From contig CALQCC020000034.1 of the NCBI GenBank assembly GCA_943328975.2, positions 1-53,575 of the forward strand: a DNA stretch of 53,575 nucleotides. The letters run 5' to 3'. Numbering within the stretch: position 1 is the stretch's first letter; every line of letters starts with the position of its first letter. The notes under the pieces are model-generated. The model had not been told where the DNA came from. It worked only from the letters and a program-made list of their open reading frames with translations, and did not search any database. Origin of the DNA: Bordetella parapertussis (GTDB lineage Bacteria > Acidobacteriota > Terriglobia > Bryobacterales > Bryobacteraceae). Of the stretch, positions 17,204 through 25,757 are shown piece after piece. Both the position numbers and the translations under genes were made by a program.

Positions 17204-17898
17204 GCGGCGGACCCGCGTTGGATGTTGCCAGCCATCATCATGTATGCATCCGCGTCGCTGATGGAGGAAAACCGCGCATAACATTCGTGAATTGCCCCAC
17301 CTTCGGCCGCTTGTATGGGACACACAATCCGATCCACCAGCGCGCTGAGCCGACGGATGGCGTCGGTTGAGCCAACGGGTGCCGCGATGACGATCCTTGC
17401 CGGTCCGTTTTCGCGCAAGGCCTGAACGGCGGCCTGCATGGTGGCGCCGCTAGCCACAGCGTCGTCGATGAGGAGCGCGATTTTGTCGCGGATGTTGAGC
17501 CCCGACGCTCCGCGTCCATATAACTCCTGCTTGTGCGCCTGATCGTTGCGAGCCAATGCGATGGCTTGTTCCACGTCCTGTTGTCGAAGCTGCAAGAAGT
17601 GAATTCGATCTGAATCCAAGACGCACACGCCACCTGAGGCGACGGCACCGATAGAGTGGCTCACCTCCCAGGCCTCGTGCATGGGGAGGCGCACCTTTTC
17701 GACCACCATTGGCCGTACAGGAAGACACAGGATCCGGCCGACCTCTAATGCTACGGGCACTCCTCCACGAGGTATGGCCAGCGTAATCACATCCGACCGT
17801 TTTGAATAAGAGGCGAGCAATGAGGCGAGCAAGCCACCAGCTTCTTTACGGTCCTCAAATTTCGCGGGTTCAGACGAACGTTCCACACGGCTAGACAT
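17200..17898 (-). CDS. phosphoribosyltransferase-domain protein
   Basis: 232 aa. The PRPP-binding loop is IALLIDDAVASGATM, preceded by the type I fold pieces VITLAIPRGGVPVALEV and VEKVRLP. The C-terminal part VIAAPVGSTDAIRRL and the closing EGGAIHECYARFSSISDADA match the Rv0571c-like family found in stress/dormancy loci. The base or acceptor is unknown. It is downstream of the sigma54 activator on the same strand (48-bp gap) and is followed by a small overlapping ORF. Confidence 0.88.
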   Translation of the reverse strand: MSSRVERSSEPAKFEDRKEAGGLLASLLASYSKRSDVITLAIPRGGVPVALEVGRILCLPVRPMVVEKVRLPMHEAWEVSHSIGAVASGGVCVLDSDRIHFLQLRQQDVEQAIALARNDQAHKQELYGRGASGLNIRDKIALLIDDAVASGATMQAAVQALRENGPARIVIAAPVGSTDAIRRLSALVDRIVCPIQAAEGGAIHECYARFSSISDADAYMMMAGNIQRGSAA

Positions 17899-17946
17899 AA
17901 CAGACTCCCCAAACTGCAGTGCATGTTTAGGACCGAACGCTCGGCG

Positions 17947-19041
17947 TTAGGCGCAGGCGATCACCGGGGACTTTTTGCCGTAGTCGAGCCCGTACTTTTT
18001 CATCCGGTACCGTAACCGATCCCGGGTGGTTTGCAGGAGGCGGGCCGCGCGGATCTGATTTCCGTGAGTATCCGCTAACGCCTGCCGTACCAGACGAAGC
18101 TCGAGTTCTTCGATTGCGTCCGATGCCTCGGGACTCAGAACGGTGGGGAGGGCCACGCGTTCCAGTTGGGGTCGGCTGGTGTGCGTCAAGTGGTCGGGCA
18201 AATCGGCCACTTGCAGTTGATGACCCACGCACATCATGCACGCGTGTCCAATCGCGTTTTCCAGTTCGCGAACGTTACCGGGCCAGGGATGTTGCGCCAA
18301 GACATTCCGCACATCGGACGCAGCTGGATCGATCTGTTTCCCGAAACGGGCAGACCATTCGCCGATAAAGTGGTTGGTCAGAGGGGTAATATCTTCGGTG
18401 CGTTCCCGCAACGGAGGCAATTCCACTTCTACCATCGAGAGTCGGTAGAAGAGATCCTCGCGGAACTGCTTCGCGGCAACCGCTTTCCGCAGATCCTTGT
18501 TGGTGGCGGCGACCAATCGGAATTCTACTTTCTTCGCGGTGAGCGATCCCACGCGCTGGACTTCCCGGCTCTGTAACACGCGCAGCAACTTGGCCTGCGT
18601 GGCGAGGGGCATGTCGCCGATTTCGTCGAGAAACAGCGTTCCGCCGTTGGCGAATTCAAGTAACCCGACTTTGTCGGTGGTGGCCCCGGTGAACGCTCCG
18701 CGGACGTGTCCGAAGAGTTCGCTTTCAAACAGCGTCTCCACTACGGCGGAGCAATTGAGCACTACCAGGTGGCCGCGACGCGCCGGACTCATTTCATGCA
18801 ACGCGCGGGCGACCAGTTCCTTTCCCGTGCCGGTTTCGCCGGTCACCAGGACAGTAGAAAAATGCGGCGCGATGCGTTCCAGCAGCGCGAACATCGACTG
18901 CATGCGCGGGCCGCTGCCGATCATCCCCTGGAAGCTGGAGGGCGAAATCCCAAGACGGCGGATTTCGGTCTGCGTCTTCGCGCCGGAATCTCCGCCCACC
19001 GAAAACAAGCCGGACGATACTGCGGCTGCACTAGCACTCAT
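17947..19041 (-). CDS. sigma54-dependent transcriptional activator without sensory domain
   Basis: 364 aa. The AAA+ domain starts at about residue 38 with FQGMIGSGPRMQSMFALLER. Walker A is GETGTGKE, the sigma54-contact loop is GAFTGA and Walker B is GGTLFLDEIGDMP. The C-terminus has a Fis-type helix-turn-helix (HGNQIRAARLLQTTRDRLR). Only about 35 residues precede the AAA+ core, so there is no receiver, GAF or PAS domain. Activity may be set by expression or a partner protein, as in PspF. The ATG has a strong AGGAGAG site. It very likely drives the -24/-12 promoters at 16.2-16.3 kb (inference). Confidence 0.95.
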   Translation of the reverse strand: MSASAAAVSSGLFSVGGDSGAKTQTEIRRLGISPSSFQGMIGSGPRMQSMFALLERIAPHFSTVLVTGETGTGKELVARALHEMSPARRGHLVVLNCSAVVETLFESELFGHVRGAFTGATTDKVGLLEFANGGTLFLDEIGDMPLATQAKLLRVLQSREVQRVGSLTAKKVEFRLVAATNKDLRKAVAAKQFREDLFYRLSMVEVELPPLRERTEDITPLTNHFIGEWSARFGKQIDPAASDVRNVLAQHPWPGNVRELENAIGHACMMCVGHQLQVADLPDHLTHTSRPQLERVALPTVLSPEASDAIEELELRLVRQALADTHGNQIRAARLLQTTRDRLRYRMKKYGLDYGKKSPVIACA

Positions 19042-19072
19042 AAGATCTCTCCTGCTGTGTTTGAGCTCCGAA

Positions 19073-20161
19073 TCATGCTGAAACCTGTCGCGTGAGGGGC
19101 TGAACGCTTGGCTGAACCGGTTTCGATACCGGCTTCGCGTTTTGCCACTCCACGGCCCAGTTGGGCCTGTTGCCGTGGTCCAGAGCGGCTAACAGGGCCC
19201 GCCCAGGATCTCCAAGATCGCTCCATCCCACCGCGCGTAGCCGTAACGCCAGAAGCCGGTCGGTTTGCATGGCCAACACGTGTTGAGACAAATTCAAAGA
19301 AGGGATGGTTTCGTAGAGCGCAGGACTCAGATGCAGTTCCGAACCCTGCCACAGCGGGGCCGCAGCGAGCAGTTCGTCCAGCTCCGGAAGCGCTGCCTGG
19401 ATCATCCGCAAGAAAGCGCCGACCCGGCCGACCATCACAAACATGTTCCATAGCGCGCCTTGCCGCAACAGTGCGCGCGCAACGTCTACCGGAGGCTTTT
19501 CTTGGAACGCCCGCACGTGGAACAGATTCTCGCGATCCCCACGCGCCGCCGGTCCCAGTTGAATCCAACCGTACTCCACTTCCGGATAGTCCGGCGCGGC
19601 ACCCAACAGAATCACCGATTCGGGGTAGTCGTCTGCCCGATCAAATGCGGAGTCCAGCCCGGCCAGGAACAGTGCTTCATCCTCGTAATGATGGTCGCTA
19701 GGCAGGATTGCCACGACGGCATTTTCGTCTAACGCCTGGATGCTCCGCAGGCTGTGCGCAATCGCGGTCCCGGTGCCTTTGTTGGCGGGTTGCACCACAC
19801 ACTGGCTTAAGTGAAGGCTGGGCTCCTGGGAATACCAGGAGTGGTGATGGCTGGTAAGCGAGACCAGCACGCGCTCTGGTTGGACCAAGTGCTGGGCTCT
19901 GCGCAGCGTGTGCTCCAGCAAAGTTGCGCCGTCCAGTAGAGCGCAAAACTGCTTGGGCCGGTCGTCCCCGCAGATGAACTGCGTAAGCGGCCGTAGCCGT
20001 GTGCCGTCGCCGCCTGCCAAAACCACTCCCCACCGATTGCGGCAGCTGGCCATCCCCACGGAGCGGGGTGCGACGCGTGGCATTAAGATCGCCTCCGCGT
20101 TCGGCCTGTCACCGCTCGTACGGACCTCCGATTCCAGCCGCGACAATGTACTGCAACTCAT
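19073..20161 (-). CDS. mannose-1-phosphate guanylyltransferase-like nucleotidyltransferase
   Basis: 362 aa. The nucleotide-binding signature is WGVVLAGGDGTRLRPLTQ with the Lys in DDRPKQFCALL. Further motifs: CVVQPANKGTGTAIAH, VAILPSDHHYEDE, FQEKPP and LWNMFVMVG. These fit the ManC/GMP family that makes GDP-mannose for surface glycans, but the ~25-residue N-terminal extension and the altered GTRLRPLT(Q) region leave the sugar open. It starts 12 bp after the CBS-protein stop and precedes the sigma54 activator, so the three form one leftward operon. A good AGGAAGG site precedes the ATG. Confidence 0.88.
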   Translation of the reverse strand: MSCSTLSRLESEVRTSGDRPNAEAILMPRVAPRSVGMASCRNRWGVVLAGGDGTRLRPLTQFICGDDRPKQFCALLDGATLLEHTLRRAQHLVQPERVLVSLTSHHHSWYSQEPSLHLSQCVVQPANKGTGTAIAHSLRSIQALDENAVVAILPSDHHYEDEALFLAGLDSAFDRADDYPESVILLGAAPDYPEVEYGWIQLGPAARGDRENLFHVRAFQEKPPVDVARALLRQGALWNMFVMVGRVGAFLRMIQAALPELDELLAAAPLWQGSELHLSPALYETIPSLNLSQHVLAMQTDRLLALRLRAVGWSDLGDPGRALLAALDHGNRPNWAVEWQNAKPVSKPVQPSVQPLTRQVSA

Positions 20162-20172
20162 CGCTTTCCTTC

Positions 20173-20661
20173 CTACGCCACTGCTACTTGCGTCTTCCGC
20201 GATTGGCGCTCCACTGCTTTGGAGCCGGACGGATGCGCGCAGATCGCTTTTAGGGTGAGAGCCACGTCATCTCGCGAGAGGCCATCGGTGCCGGCCTTGC
20301 GGGCGAGGTCGTTGATCGAGAGCACTCCGCGCAGAGTCCCTGTTTCGTCCACTACTGGAAGCCGATGCAACTGTTGCTGCGCCATGGTATTCAGTGCAAC
20401 GTGGACGTCGTCCTCCGGAGAGCAAAGCGCCAAGCCTGTTCGCATGACGTCTCCAACGGAAAGTTCGGAGGCCTGCTGGTTGCGGGTTCCCAGAGCAATA
20501 AATAGGTCTCGATCTGTCACCACTCCGACGGGTCGGCCGCCATCTTCCACTACCGCCAGCATGCCGATATCGTCTTTCCACATGAGTTCGGCGGCTGTGG
20601 CTGCATTGGTCGCGGGGTGGCAAACCGCAACCTGCTTGGTCATGATGTCTTTTACTTGCAT
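20173..20661 (-). CDS. second CBS-domain pair protein
   Basis: 162 aa with two CBS repeats (MQVKDIMTKQVAVC, then AAELMWKDDIGMLAVVEDGG, GVVTDRDLFIALGTRN, HRLPVVDETGTLRGVLSIND). It is clearly paralogous to the CBS protein at 15682-16176, including the ALGTRN motif and the Lys/Arg-rich end before a shared Val-Ala-type terminus. An AGGAG site precedes the ATG at 20661. It heads the leftward operon CBS - nucleotidyltransferase - sigma54 activator - phosphoribosyltransferase. Probably senses adenylate level. Confidence 0.9.
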   Translation of the reverse strand: MQVKDIMTKQVAVCHPATNAATAAELMWKDDIGMLAVVEDGGRPVGVVTDRDLFIALGTRNQQASELSVGDVMRTGLALCSPEDDVHVALNTMAQQQLHRLPVVDETGTLRGVLSINDLARKAGTDGLSRDDVALTLKAICAHPSGSKAVERQSRKTQVAVA

Positions 20662-20870
20662 GGATTTCTCCTTACAGGCCCGGTTGGCTACGACGGGACA
20701 CACTTCTCCCCCGGCAGCTAATTCGTGCGTTTTACATGCACCTTATGTCCAGACGAAAGGTATAACCTTCCACTGGGGACTAAGGTAAAACCAGATTACC
20801 CGCACTACAGCTCTAGGACCACTGGCAAAACACCTAGGCCAATCTACGGGAGAAGGGAATTGGAAGGAAG

Positions 20871-21511
20871 CTACTCGATCAGGCCGTGGCGCGCGGCGTA
20901 CACGGCCAGTTCAGCAACAGTTTGGATTCCAAGGACTTGCTTCATCTGCTGTTTGTGGAATTCGATCGTCTTGGTGGAGACGTTCAGCCTGGTTGCAACT
21001 TCTTTTGCCTGCAGCCCTTGCGCCAGGAGCCGCAAGACCTCGCGCTGCCGGGGAGTTAAGGAGTCGGCCCCGCTGCGGGCCTTCTTGGGCAGCGATTGCT
21101 GGGCGTTGATGACGGCATCCCGAATGGATGCGGCAATGTAGACATCTCCGCCCATTACTACCCGAATGCCCGTAAGCAGTTCTTCGCCCACCGAGCTTTT
21201 CAGCAGGTAGCCGGAGCCGCCGGCCGCCAGTGCTTCCACTGCGTAGGCCACTTCGGCATGCATGGTGAGGAAGATGATTTTTGCATGCACCTGGGCCTGG
21301 CGAATGCGCCGCGCCGCGTCGATGCCACCCAGCACCGGCATGGAGACGTCGGCCAGGATCAGATCCGGGTCCTGCTCAATAGCCGCTTCCACTAAGGCTT
21401 GGCCGTTGGGAACCGTTCCCAGGACTTCGAATTCGGGGCGATCCAGAATGCGCAGCAGTCCATCCAGTACTACGGGTGGTCGTCAGCGAGCAGGATGCGG
21501 ATGCGCTTCAT
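20871..21511 (-). CDS. NarL/LuxR-type response regulator with a one-base frameshift
   Basis: The start ATG (21511) overlaps the TGA of the upstream kinase gene (ATGA), and the first codons read MKRIRILLADDHP, a perfect receiver start. A stop follows at once. Reading resumes one base out of phase (VVLDGLLRILDRPEFEVLG) and continues to the end. The missing base is at the GGG run 21474-21476. The remainder is normal: phospho-acceptor Asp in LILADVSMP, Lys in GYLLKSS and a LuxR helix-turn-helix (LTPRQREVLRLLAQG, then STKTIEFHKQQ). Either a sequencing error or a recent frameshift. It is the evident partner of the kinase. Confidence 0.82.
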
Positions 21512-24500
21512 AGCTTTCCTGTATTCAGCGGAACGGATGCGGTCACGGTAGTTCCGACGCCAGGCTGGGACTGAACGGTGAGTTGACCGCCCACCAAGCG
21601 TACACGCTCTTCCATGCTGATTAAACCCAGGCCGCCCTTCCTCAGCACTTGGTCGAGTTCAAAGCCATCGCCTGTATCCTGCACCTCAAGCAGGACCCGT
21701 TGCGCCCCTGTTTCCGCAGGCTCACCGGTCAGCCGGAGCTGAACCTCCGTGGCTTGTGAGTGTTTCCGGATGTTCCGCAGGCTCTCTTGGGCGACGCGGT
21801 AGAGGCACAGCGCCACATCCTTGGGAAGCGGTGACGGAACATCTTGGGCCAAAAACTCGGCCGGGATATCGGATTGCTGCTCGAAGCTGCGGCACTCTTC
21901 GCGCAGCGCGGCCTCCAGGCCCAGGTCGTCTAGGATCGCGGGATGCAGCCTCCGTGATGTTCCATGAATCTCCTCCGCTAAGCGGGCAATTGTCTTACCT
22001 AGAGACTTCAGCTTGTCCGCAATGGGGCCGCGGGCTTCGGGCGCGGCCAACAATGCGGAGATCTCCATGCCAGCAGCAGCCAATTCCTGGCTGAAAACGT
22101 CGTGCAGTTCTCGCGCCAGTTCTCGATTCCCGCCTTCCTGACTGGCGATCAGATTCGCGGTCAGCAACTGGAGTTGTTGCTGGTAGGCCCGCAACGCATC
22201 TTCGTTCTTCTTGCGCGGGGTGATATCGGAGATGAAGGCGACGCCCAGCATGCCGCTACTGGTATCGACCGAGCTCAAGCTGATCTCCAGCGGAAACTCC
22301 GTCCCGTCCTTGCGCAATCCCTTCAACTCACGCCCTTCGCCCATGACACGGTGAGCCGGATCCGAGAACCACTCGCCAATCTTCGCAGTGTGCCCGTGAT
22401 TAGAACCCAAGGGCAATAGCCTACCGACCGGTAAACCGATCAGTTCCGCGCGGCTATACCCGAACATCCTTTCCATCGTTACATTGGCGAGAACGATCCG
22501 CCCTTGCTCGTCGATGGCAAGAACCGCCTGTGCCGCCGTTTCCAGCAGGGCCCGAACCGTTGCCGCGCTCTCCGAAGCCCGGCGTTCCGTTTCCCGCTGT
22601 TCGGTGACATCGTGACCCGTCACAACCACATACTGTGTATCCCGGCTGGTGGCCAAACTGGAAGACCAACTCACCAGTAGGCGGCGAGCGTCACTCGTCA
22701 GGATGTATCCTTCACGTTGCAAGGATGTTCCGCGCAGCAAGTCGGCGAATCGCTCCCGGGAGGCGGGTTTGTCTCCCGGCGGAAGAAATAGGCTGTAGTT
22801 TTTGCCTTTGATGTCCTTCAGCGCGTATCCCGACACTTGCTCCGCCACGGCGTTCAGGTGCACGATCCGGCCTTCCACGTCTAAGACCATCACCAACAGA
22901 TCTTTCGCCGCATCCAAGATTGAAGAGTTGACATCGCGTTCTTTCCGCAATTCCTCCTGCTCTAGTTTGAGGTGATGGATGTCCACGAAGGCCATAAGGA
23001 CGCCCTCGATTTTGTGTTCGCTGGTCCGGAAGGGCCGCACGGAGAGCATGTACCAGCGGCGATCCTCTTCGCCTTGCACCTCCCGCAGAAGTTCTTCGCC
23101 CCTGTCGATGACGGAAGCAATGAACGTCTTCATGTCGGGGATGGAGATGCCGATGCGCAGGTCGCCAATCGGGCGGCCGACGTCGCCCGGCAGCAGCCGG
23201 AGCAATTTTTCCGCAGGAGGGGTAAAACGCCGGATGCGCAGATCCTTCCCAAGGATCAGAATCGGAATGTTTACACCGCTCAGAACGTTGGTCAAATCGT
23301 CGGTAAGGCGCGCCAGTTCCGCGTTGCGGTTCTGCAGTTGCTCATTGAGCGTGATCAACTCTTCGTTGGTGGACTGGAGTTCTTCCTTGGCCGTCTCCAG
23401 CTCTTCGTTGGTGCTCTGCAGCTCTTCCATGCTGGAGAGCGCTTCTTCATTCGCCGTTGTAAGCTCTTCGTTGGTGGCGTCCTGATCGCGAAGGACGGCC
23501 TGCACGTACTCGCGCGCTTTGGCGAGTTCCGCCTGCGTGTTCAGGAGTTCTGTTTCGCCGGCTTGCTTTCGTTTCCGGGCCGAAAGTGGCTTGACCGCTT
23601 TATCCCCGCGCAGGCCGCTATCTTCAAACAGAACCAGAAAAGATTTATCCCGGTCGCCGGATACCAGCATGGGGCGCACTTCCAGATGGACTGTGCGCAC
23701 CTGGCCGTCCTGTTTCAGTTGGAGGCCTTCGCGGCGAATACTTCGTCCCGACTTGCGCGCCTCTTGGATGGCAGAGCGGAGTTCCAGGGACAATTCGTCG
23801 CGAACCATTTTCAGGAGTTGGAACGTAGCTCGCCCAGGGGCTGGCCGCAAATAGGGGCTGGTATCACCGCGAAAATGCAGGATCTGGAGGTCCTGGTTCA
23901 CGACTAGACCAGCGTGCGCGTAACGCTCCCAGACTAGGCGGTCGGCTTCTTTCTCCAGATCCGGTCCCAGGAGTATGGGCCTGTGTTGCCTGTCGTGGGC
24001 CTTCACCGTCTCACTGGGCGCTTGGGTCACGCTTAACGGGACTGCGGCGGCCGTGTTCTTGAAGAAGAATTTATTCTTTTGGTCGGTGATGGTGAATAAA
24101 TCCGGATGCGCGCTAAGGCTCTCGGATTTTCCCAGAAGCAAAAAGCCCCGGGGCTTCAGTCCGTAATGGAAGGATCCGAGCACCTTCTTCTGCAAGGGCG
24201 ACTCGAAATAGATCAAGACGTTGCGGCAACTGATCAGATCGAGTTTTGAAAACGGTGGATCCTTGGTGACATCGTGGCGCGCGAACACGCACATCTCGCG
24301 GATGTTGGGGTTGACCTGAAAGTGACCGTTCACGGGCGTGAAGTAACGCCGTAAACGCTCTTTTGAAACGCCCGCAAATGCGTCGGCCGGATACAAGCCG
24401 ACGCGAGCTTTCTGGATGGCGGTGTCGCTGATGTCGGTGGCGAAGATCTGGATCGGGGTAGTCGGTTTATCTTCCAGATACTCCAAGGCGCAAATCGCAA

Positions 24501-25563
24501 TGGAGTAGGCTTCCTCCCCTGTGGAGCATCCGGCCACCCAGATTCGCAGCGGCTCGCCGGCCGGCTTGTCGAGAAAGATCTGCGGCAGCATCTTGTCGCG
24601 TAGGGCAACAAAGACCTCGGGATCGCGGAAGAATTCGGTGACGTGGATCAGGATTTCCTGGAACAGCGCATCCAGTTCCTCGGCGCTACTTTCCAGAACC
24701 TTGCTATACGCCTTCAGGTCCTCCACTTTATGCAAGGCCATACGGCGTGCCAGGCGGCGTTTGATGGTGGACTGTTTGTAGCGGGAAAAGTCTACGCCAG
24801 AGCCGAGGCGCAGCAGCCGGAAGAACTTTCGCCAGTCCTCCTCAGTCGCGGGGATGAGGGGGATGCCTCCGATCGGTGTGGCGCGCAGAAACGGATGCTT
24901 TGCGATGCGCACCAGTTCTTTCGCGATGCGAGCCGGTGGCAAAACCATATCGACGCAACCAGCCCCGATTGCGCTGCGAGGCATGCCATCAAACTTCGCG
25001 GTCTTGGGGTCCTGCGCGAAGGTAACGCCGCCTTCCAGTTTGATCGCGCTCAATCCCGCGGTCCCGTCCGACGCGGTGCCAGAGAGAATGACTCCGATCG
25101 CTCGCGGCCCTTGTGCCTCCGCCAGGGAACGGAAGAAGTGGTCGATGGGCAGATGATGTCCCGCTGGGGCTTTTCGGCGCACCAGGCGAAGCGCTCCGTC
25201 GGCGAGCGTCAAATCGGCGTTCGCCGGAATGACGTAGACGTGATTCGGTTCCACGCGGATGCCGTCGCGTACTTCATGCACACCCATCTTGGTGGCTTTT
25301 TCTAGCAGCCGGGTGAGCACGCTTTCATGGCTGGGCTCCAGGTGTTGCACCAGGACAAAGGCCATCCCGGTATCGGTGGGGAGCGCAGTTAAGAGTTGCG
25401 TGAACGCTTCCAGGCCTCCAGCGGAGGCCCCGATGCCCACGATGAGCGGAGTTTCGACGGAGGCCGGAGTCTCGGTCGCGGGAGCCTGGCGCGCCAGTTT
25501 CTGAGGCGCACGTCGAGGAGGAGGCCCGGCAGTTGTAGCTTTCTTCTTGCTCGCTTGTTTCAT
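21508..25563 (-). CDS. CheB-CheR-multi-PAS-HisKA_3 hybrid signalling protein
   Basis: About 1351 aa. In order: CheB methylesterase-like domain (about 40-225; GIGASAGGLEAF, then QHLEPSH, SGTASDGTAG: the Ser-His-Asp triad is retained); CheR methyltransferase (about 250-500; FFRDPEVF, WVAGCSTGEEAYS SAM site); a PAS-like segment; a heptad coiled coil with repeated EELQSTNEELE blocks (about 690-765); three further PAS domains; a LuxR-family kinase dimerisation domain with phospho-acceptor His in ELARELHDVFSQEL; and a C-terminal ATPase (TGDGFELDQVL, GLGLISMEERV). Cytoplasmic, no TM. The start is the ATG at 25563, although a GTG 18 nt upstream is possible. The cognate regulator overlaps its stop codon. 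Confidence 0.93.
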   Translation of the reverse strand: MKQASKKKATTAGPPPRRAPQKLARQAPATETPASVETPLIVGIGASAGGLEAFTQLLTALPTDTGMAFVLVQHLEPSHESVLTRLLEKATKMGVHEVRDGIRVEPNHVYVIPANADLTLADGALRLVRRKAPAGHHLPIDHFFRSLAEAQGPRAIGVILSGTASDGTAGLSAIKLEGGVTFAQDPKTAKFDGMPRSAIGAGCVDMVLPPARIAKELVRIAKHPFLRATPIGGIPLIPATEEDWRKFFRLLRLGSGVDFSRYKQSTIKRRLARRMALHKVEDLKAYSKVLESSAEELDALFQEILIHVTEFFRDPEVFVALRDKMLPQIFLDKPAGEPLRIWVAGCSTGEEAYSIAICALEYLEDKPTTPIQIFATDISDTAIQKARVGLYPADAFAGVSKERLRRYFTPVNGHFQVNPNIREMCVFARHDVTKDPPFSKLDLISCRNVLIYFESPLQKKVLGSFHYGLKPRGFLLLGKSESLSAHPDLFTITDQKNKFFFKNTAAAVPLSVTQAPSETVKAHDRQHRPILLGPDLEKEADRLVWERYAHAGLVVNQDLQILHFRGDTSPYLRPAPGRATFQLLKMVRDELSLELRSAIQEARKSGRSIRREGLQLKQDGQVRTVHLEVRPMLVSGDRDKSFLVLFEDSGLRGDKAVKPLSARKRKQAGETELLNTQAELAKAREYVQAVLRDQDATNEELTTANEEALSSMEELQSTNEELETAKEELQSTNEELITLNEQLQNRNAELARLTDDLTNVLSGVNIPILILGKDLRIRRFTPPAEKLLRLLPGDVGRPIGDLRIGISIPDMKTFIASVIDRGEELLREVQGEEDRRWYMLSVRPFRTSEHKIEGVLMAFVDIHHLKLEQEELRKERDVNSSILDAAKDLLVMVLDVEGRIVHLNAVAEQVSGYALKDIKGKNYSLFLPPGDKPASRERFADLLRGTSLQREGYILTSDARRLLVSWSSSLATSRDTQYVVVTGHDVTEQRETERRASESAATVRALLETAAQAVLAIDEQGRIVLANVTMERMFGYSRAELIGLPVGRLLPLGSNHGHTAKIGEWFSDPAHRVMGEGRELKGLRKDGTEFPLEISLSSVDTSSGMLGVAFISDITPRKKNEDALRAYQQQLQLLTANLIASQEGGNRELARELHDVFSQELAAAGMEISALLAAPEARGPIADKLKSLGKTIARLAEEIHGTSRRLHPAILDDLGLEAALREECRSFEQQSDIPAEFLAQDVPSPLPKDVALCLYRVAQESLRNIRKHSQATEVQLRLTGEPAETGAQRVLLEVQDTGDGFELDQVLRKGGLGLISMEERVRLVGGQLTVQSQPGVGTTVTASVPLNTGKL

Positions 25564-25643
25564 CAGCGGTTCTTGGATCACGAAGCGCAGTACCGGAATC
25601 CAGCATCCAGTGTAAGCCTAGTCGTAGCGAAGAAACCATTGCT

Positions 25644-25680
25644 GGCCTCCCGCCCGGTCGCGGAGGCCGGCGCGACCGGG
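25644..25680. promoter_or_regulatory. two overlapping, mutually exclusive hairpins between divergent kinase genes
   Basis: A perfect 10-bp inverted repeat has arms 25653-25662 and 25671-25680 (8-nt loop). A second perfect 7-bp repeat, arms 25644-25650 and 25662-25668, shares bases with the first, so only one can form at a time. They lie 80 nt upstream of the leftward CheB-CheR kinase start and upstream of the rightward kinase. The form suggests an attenuator-like leader or overlapping operators. GC richness could produce this by chance. Confidence 0.35.
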
Positions 25681-25757
25681 TCGGGTACTGCAATTTCGCT
25701 GCCAATCCGGAGTTATAATCAACGCTATTCGTTCCAACTGGAACGTGCACGGGGAAA

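Noticed and set aside
22972-23907. Long open frame antisense to the CheB-CheR kinase coiled coil
   Set aside because: Arg/Phe/Leu-rich shadow of the repeated kinase coiled coil, without ribosome site or homology.
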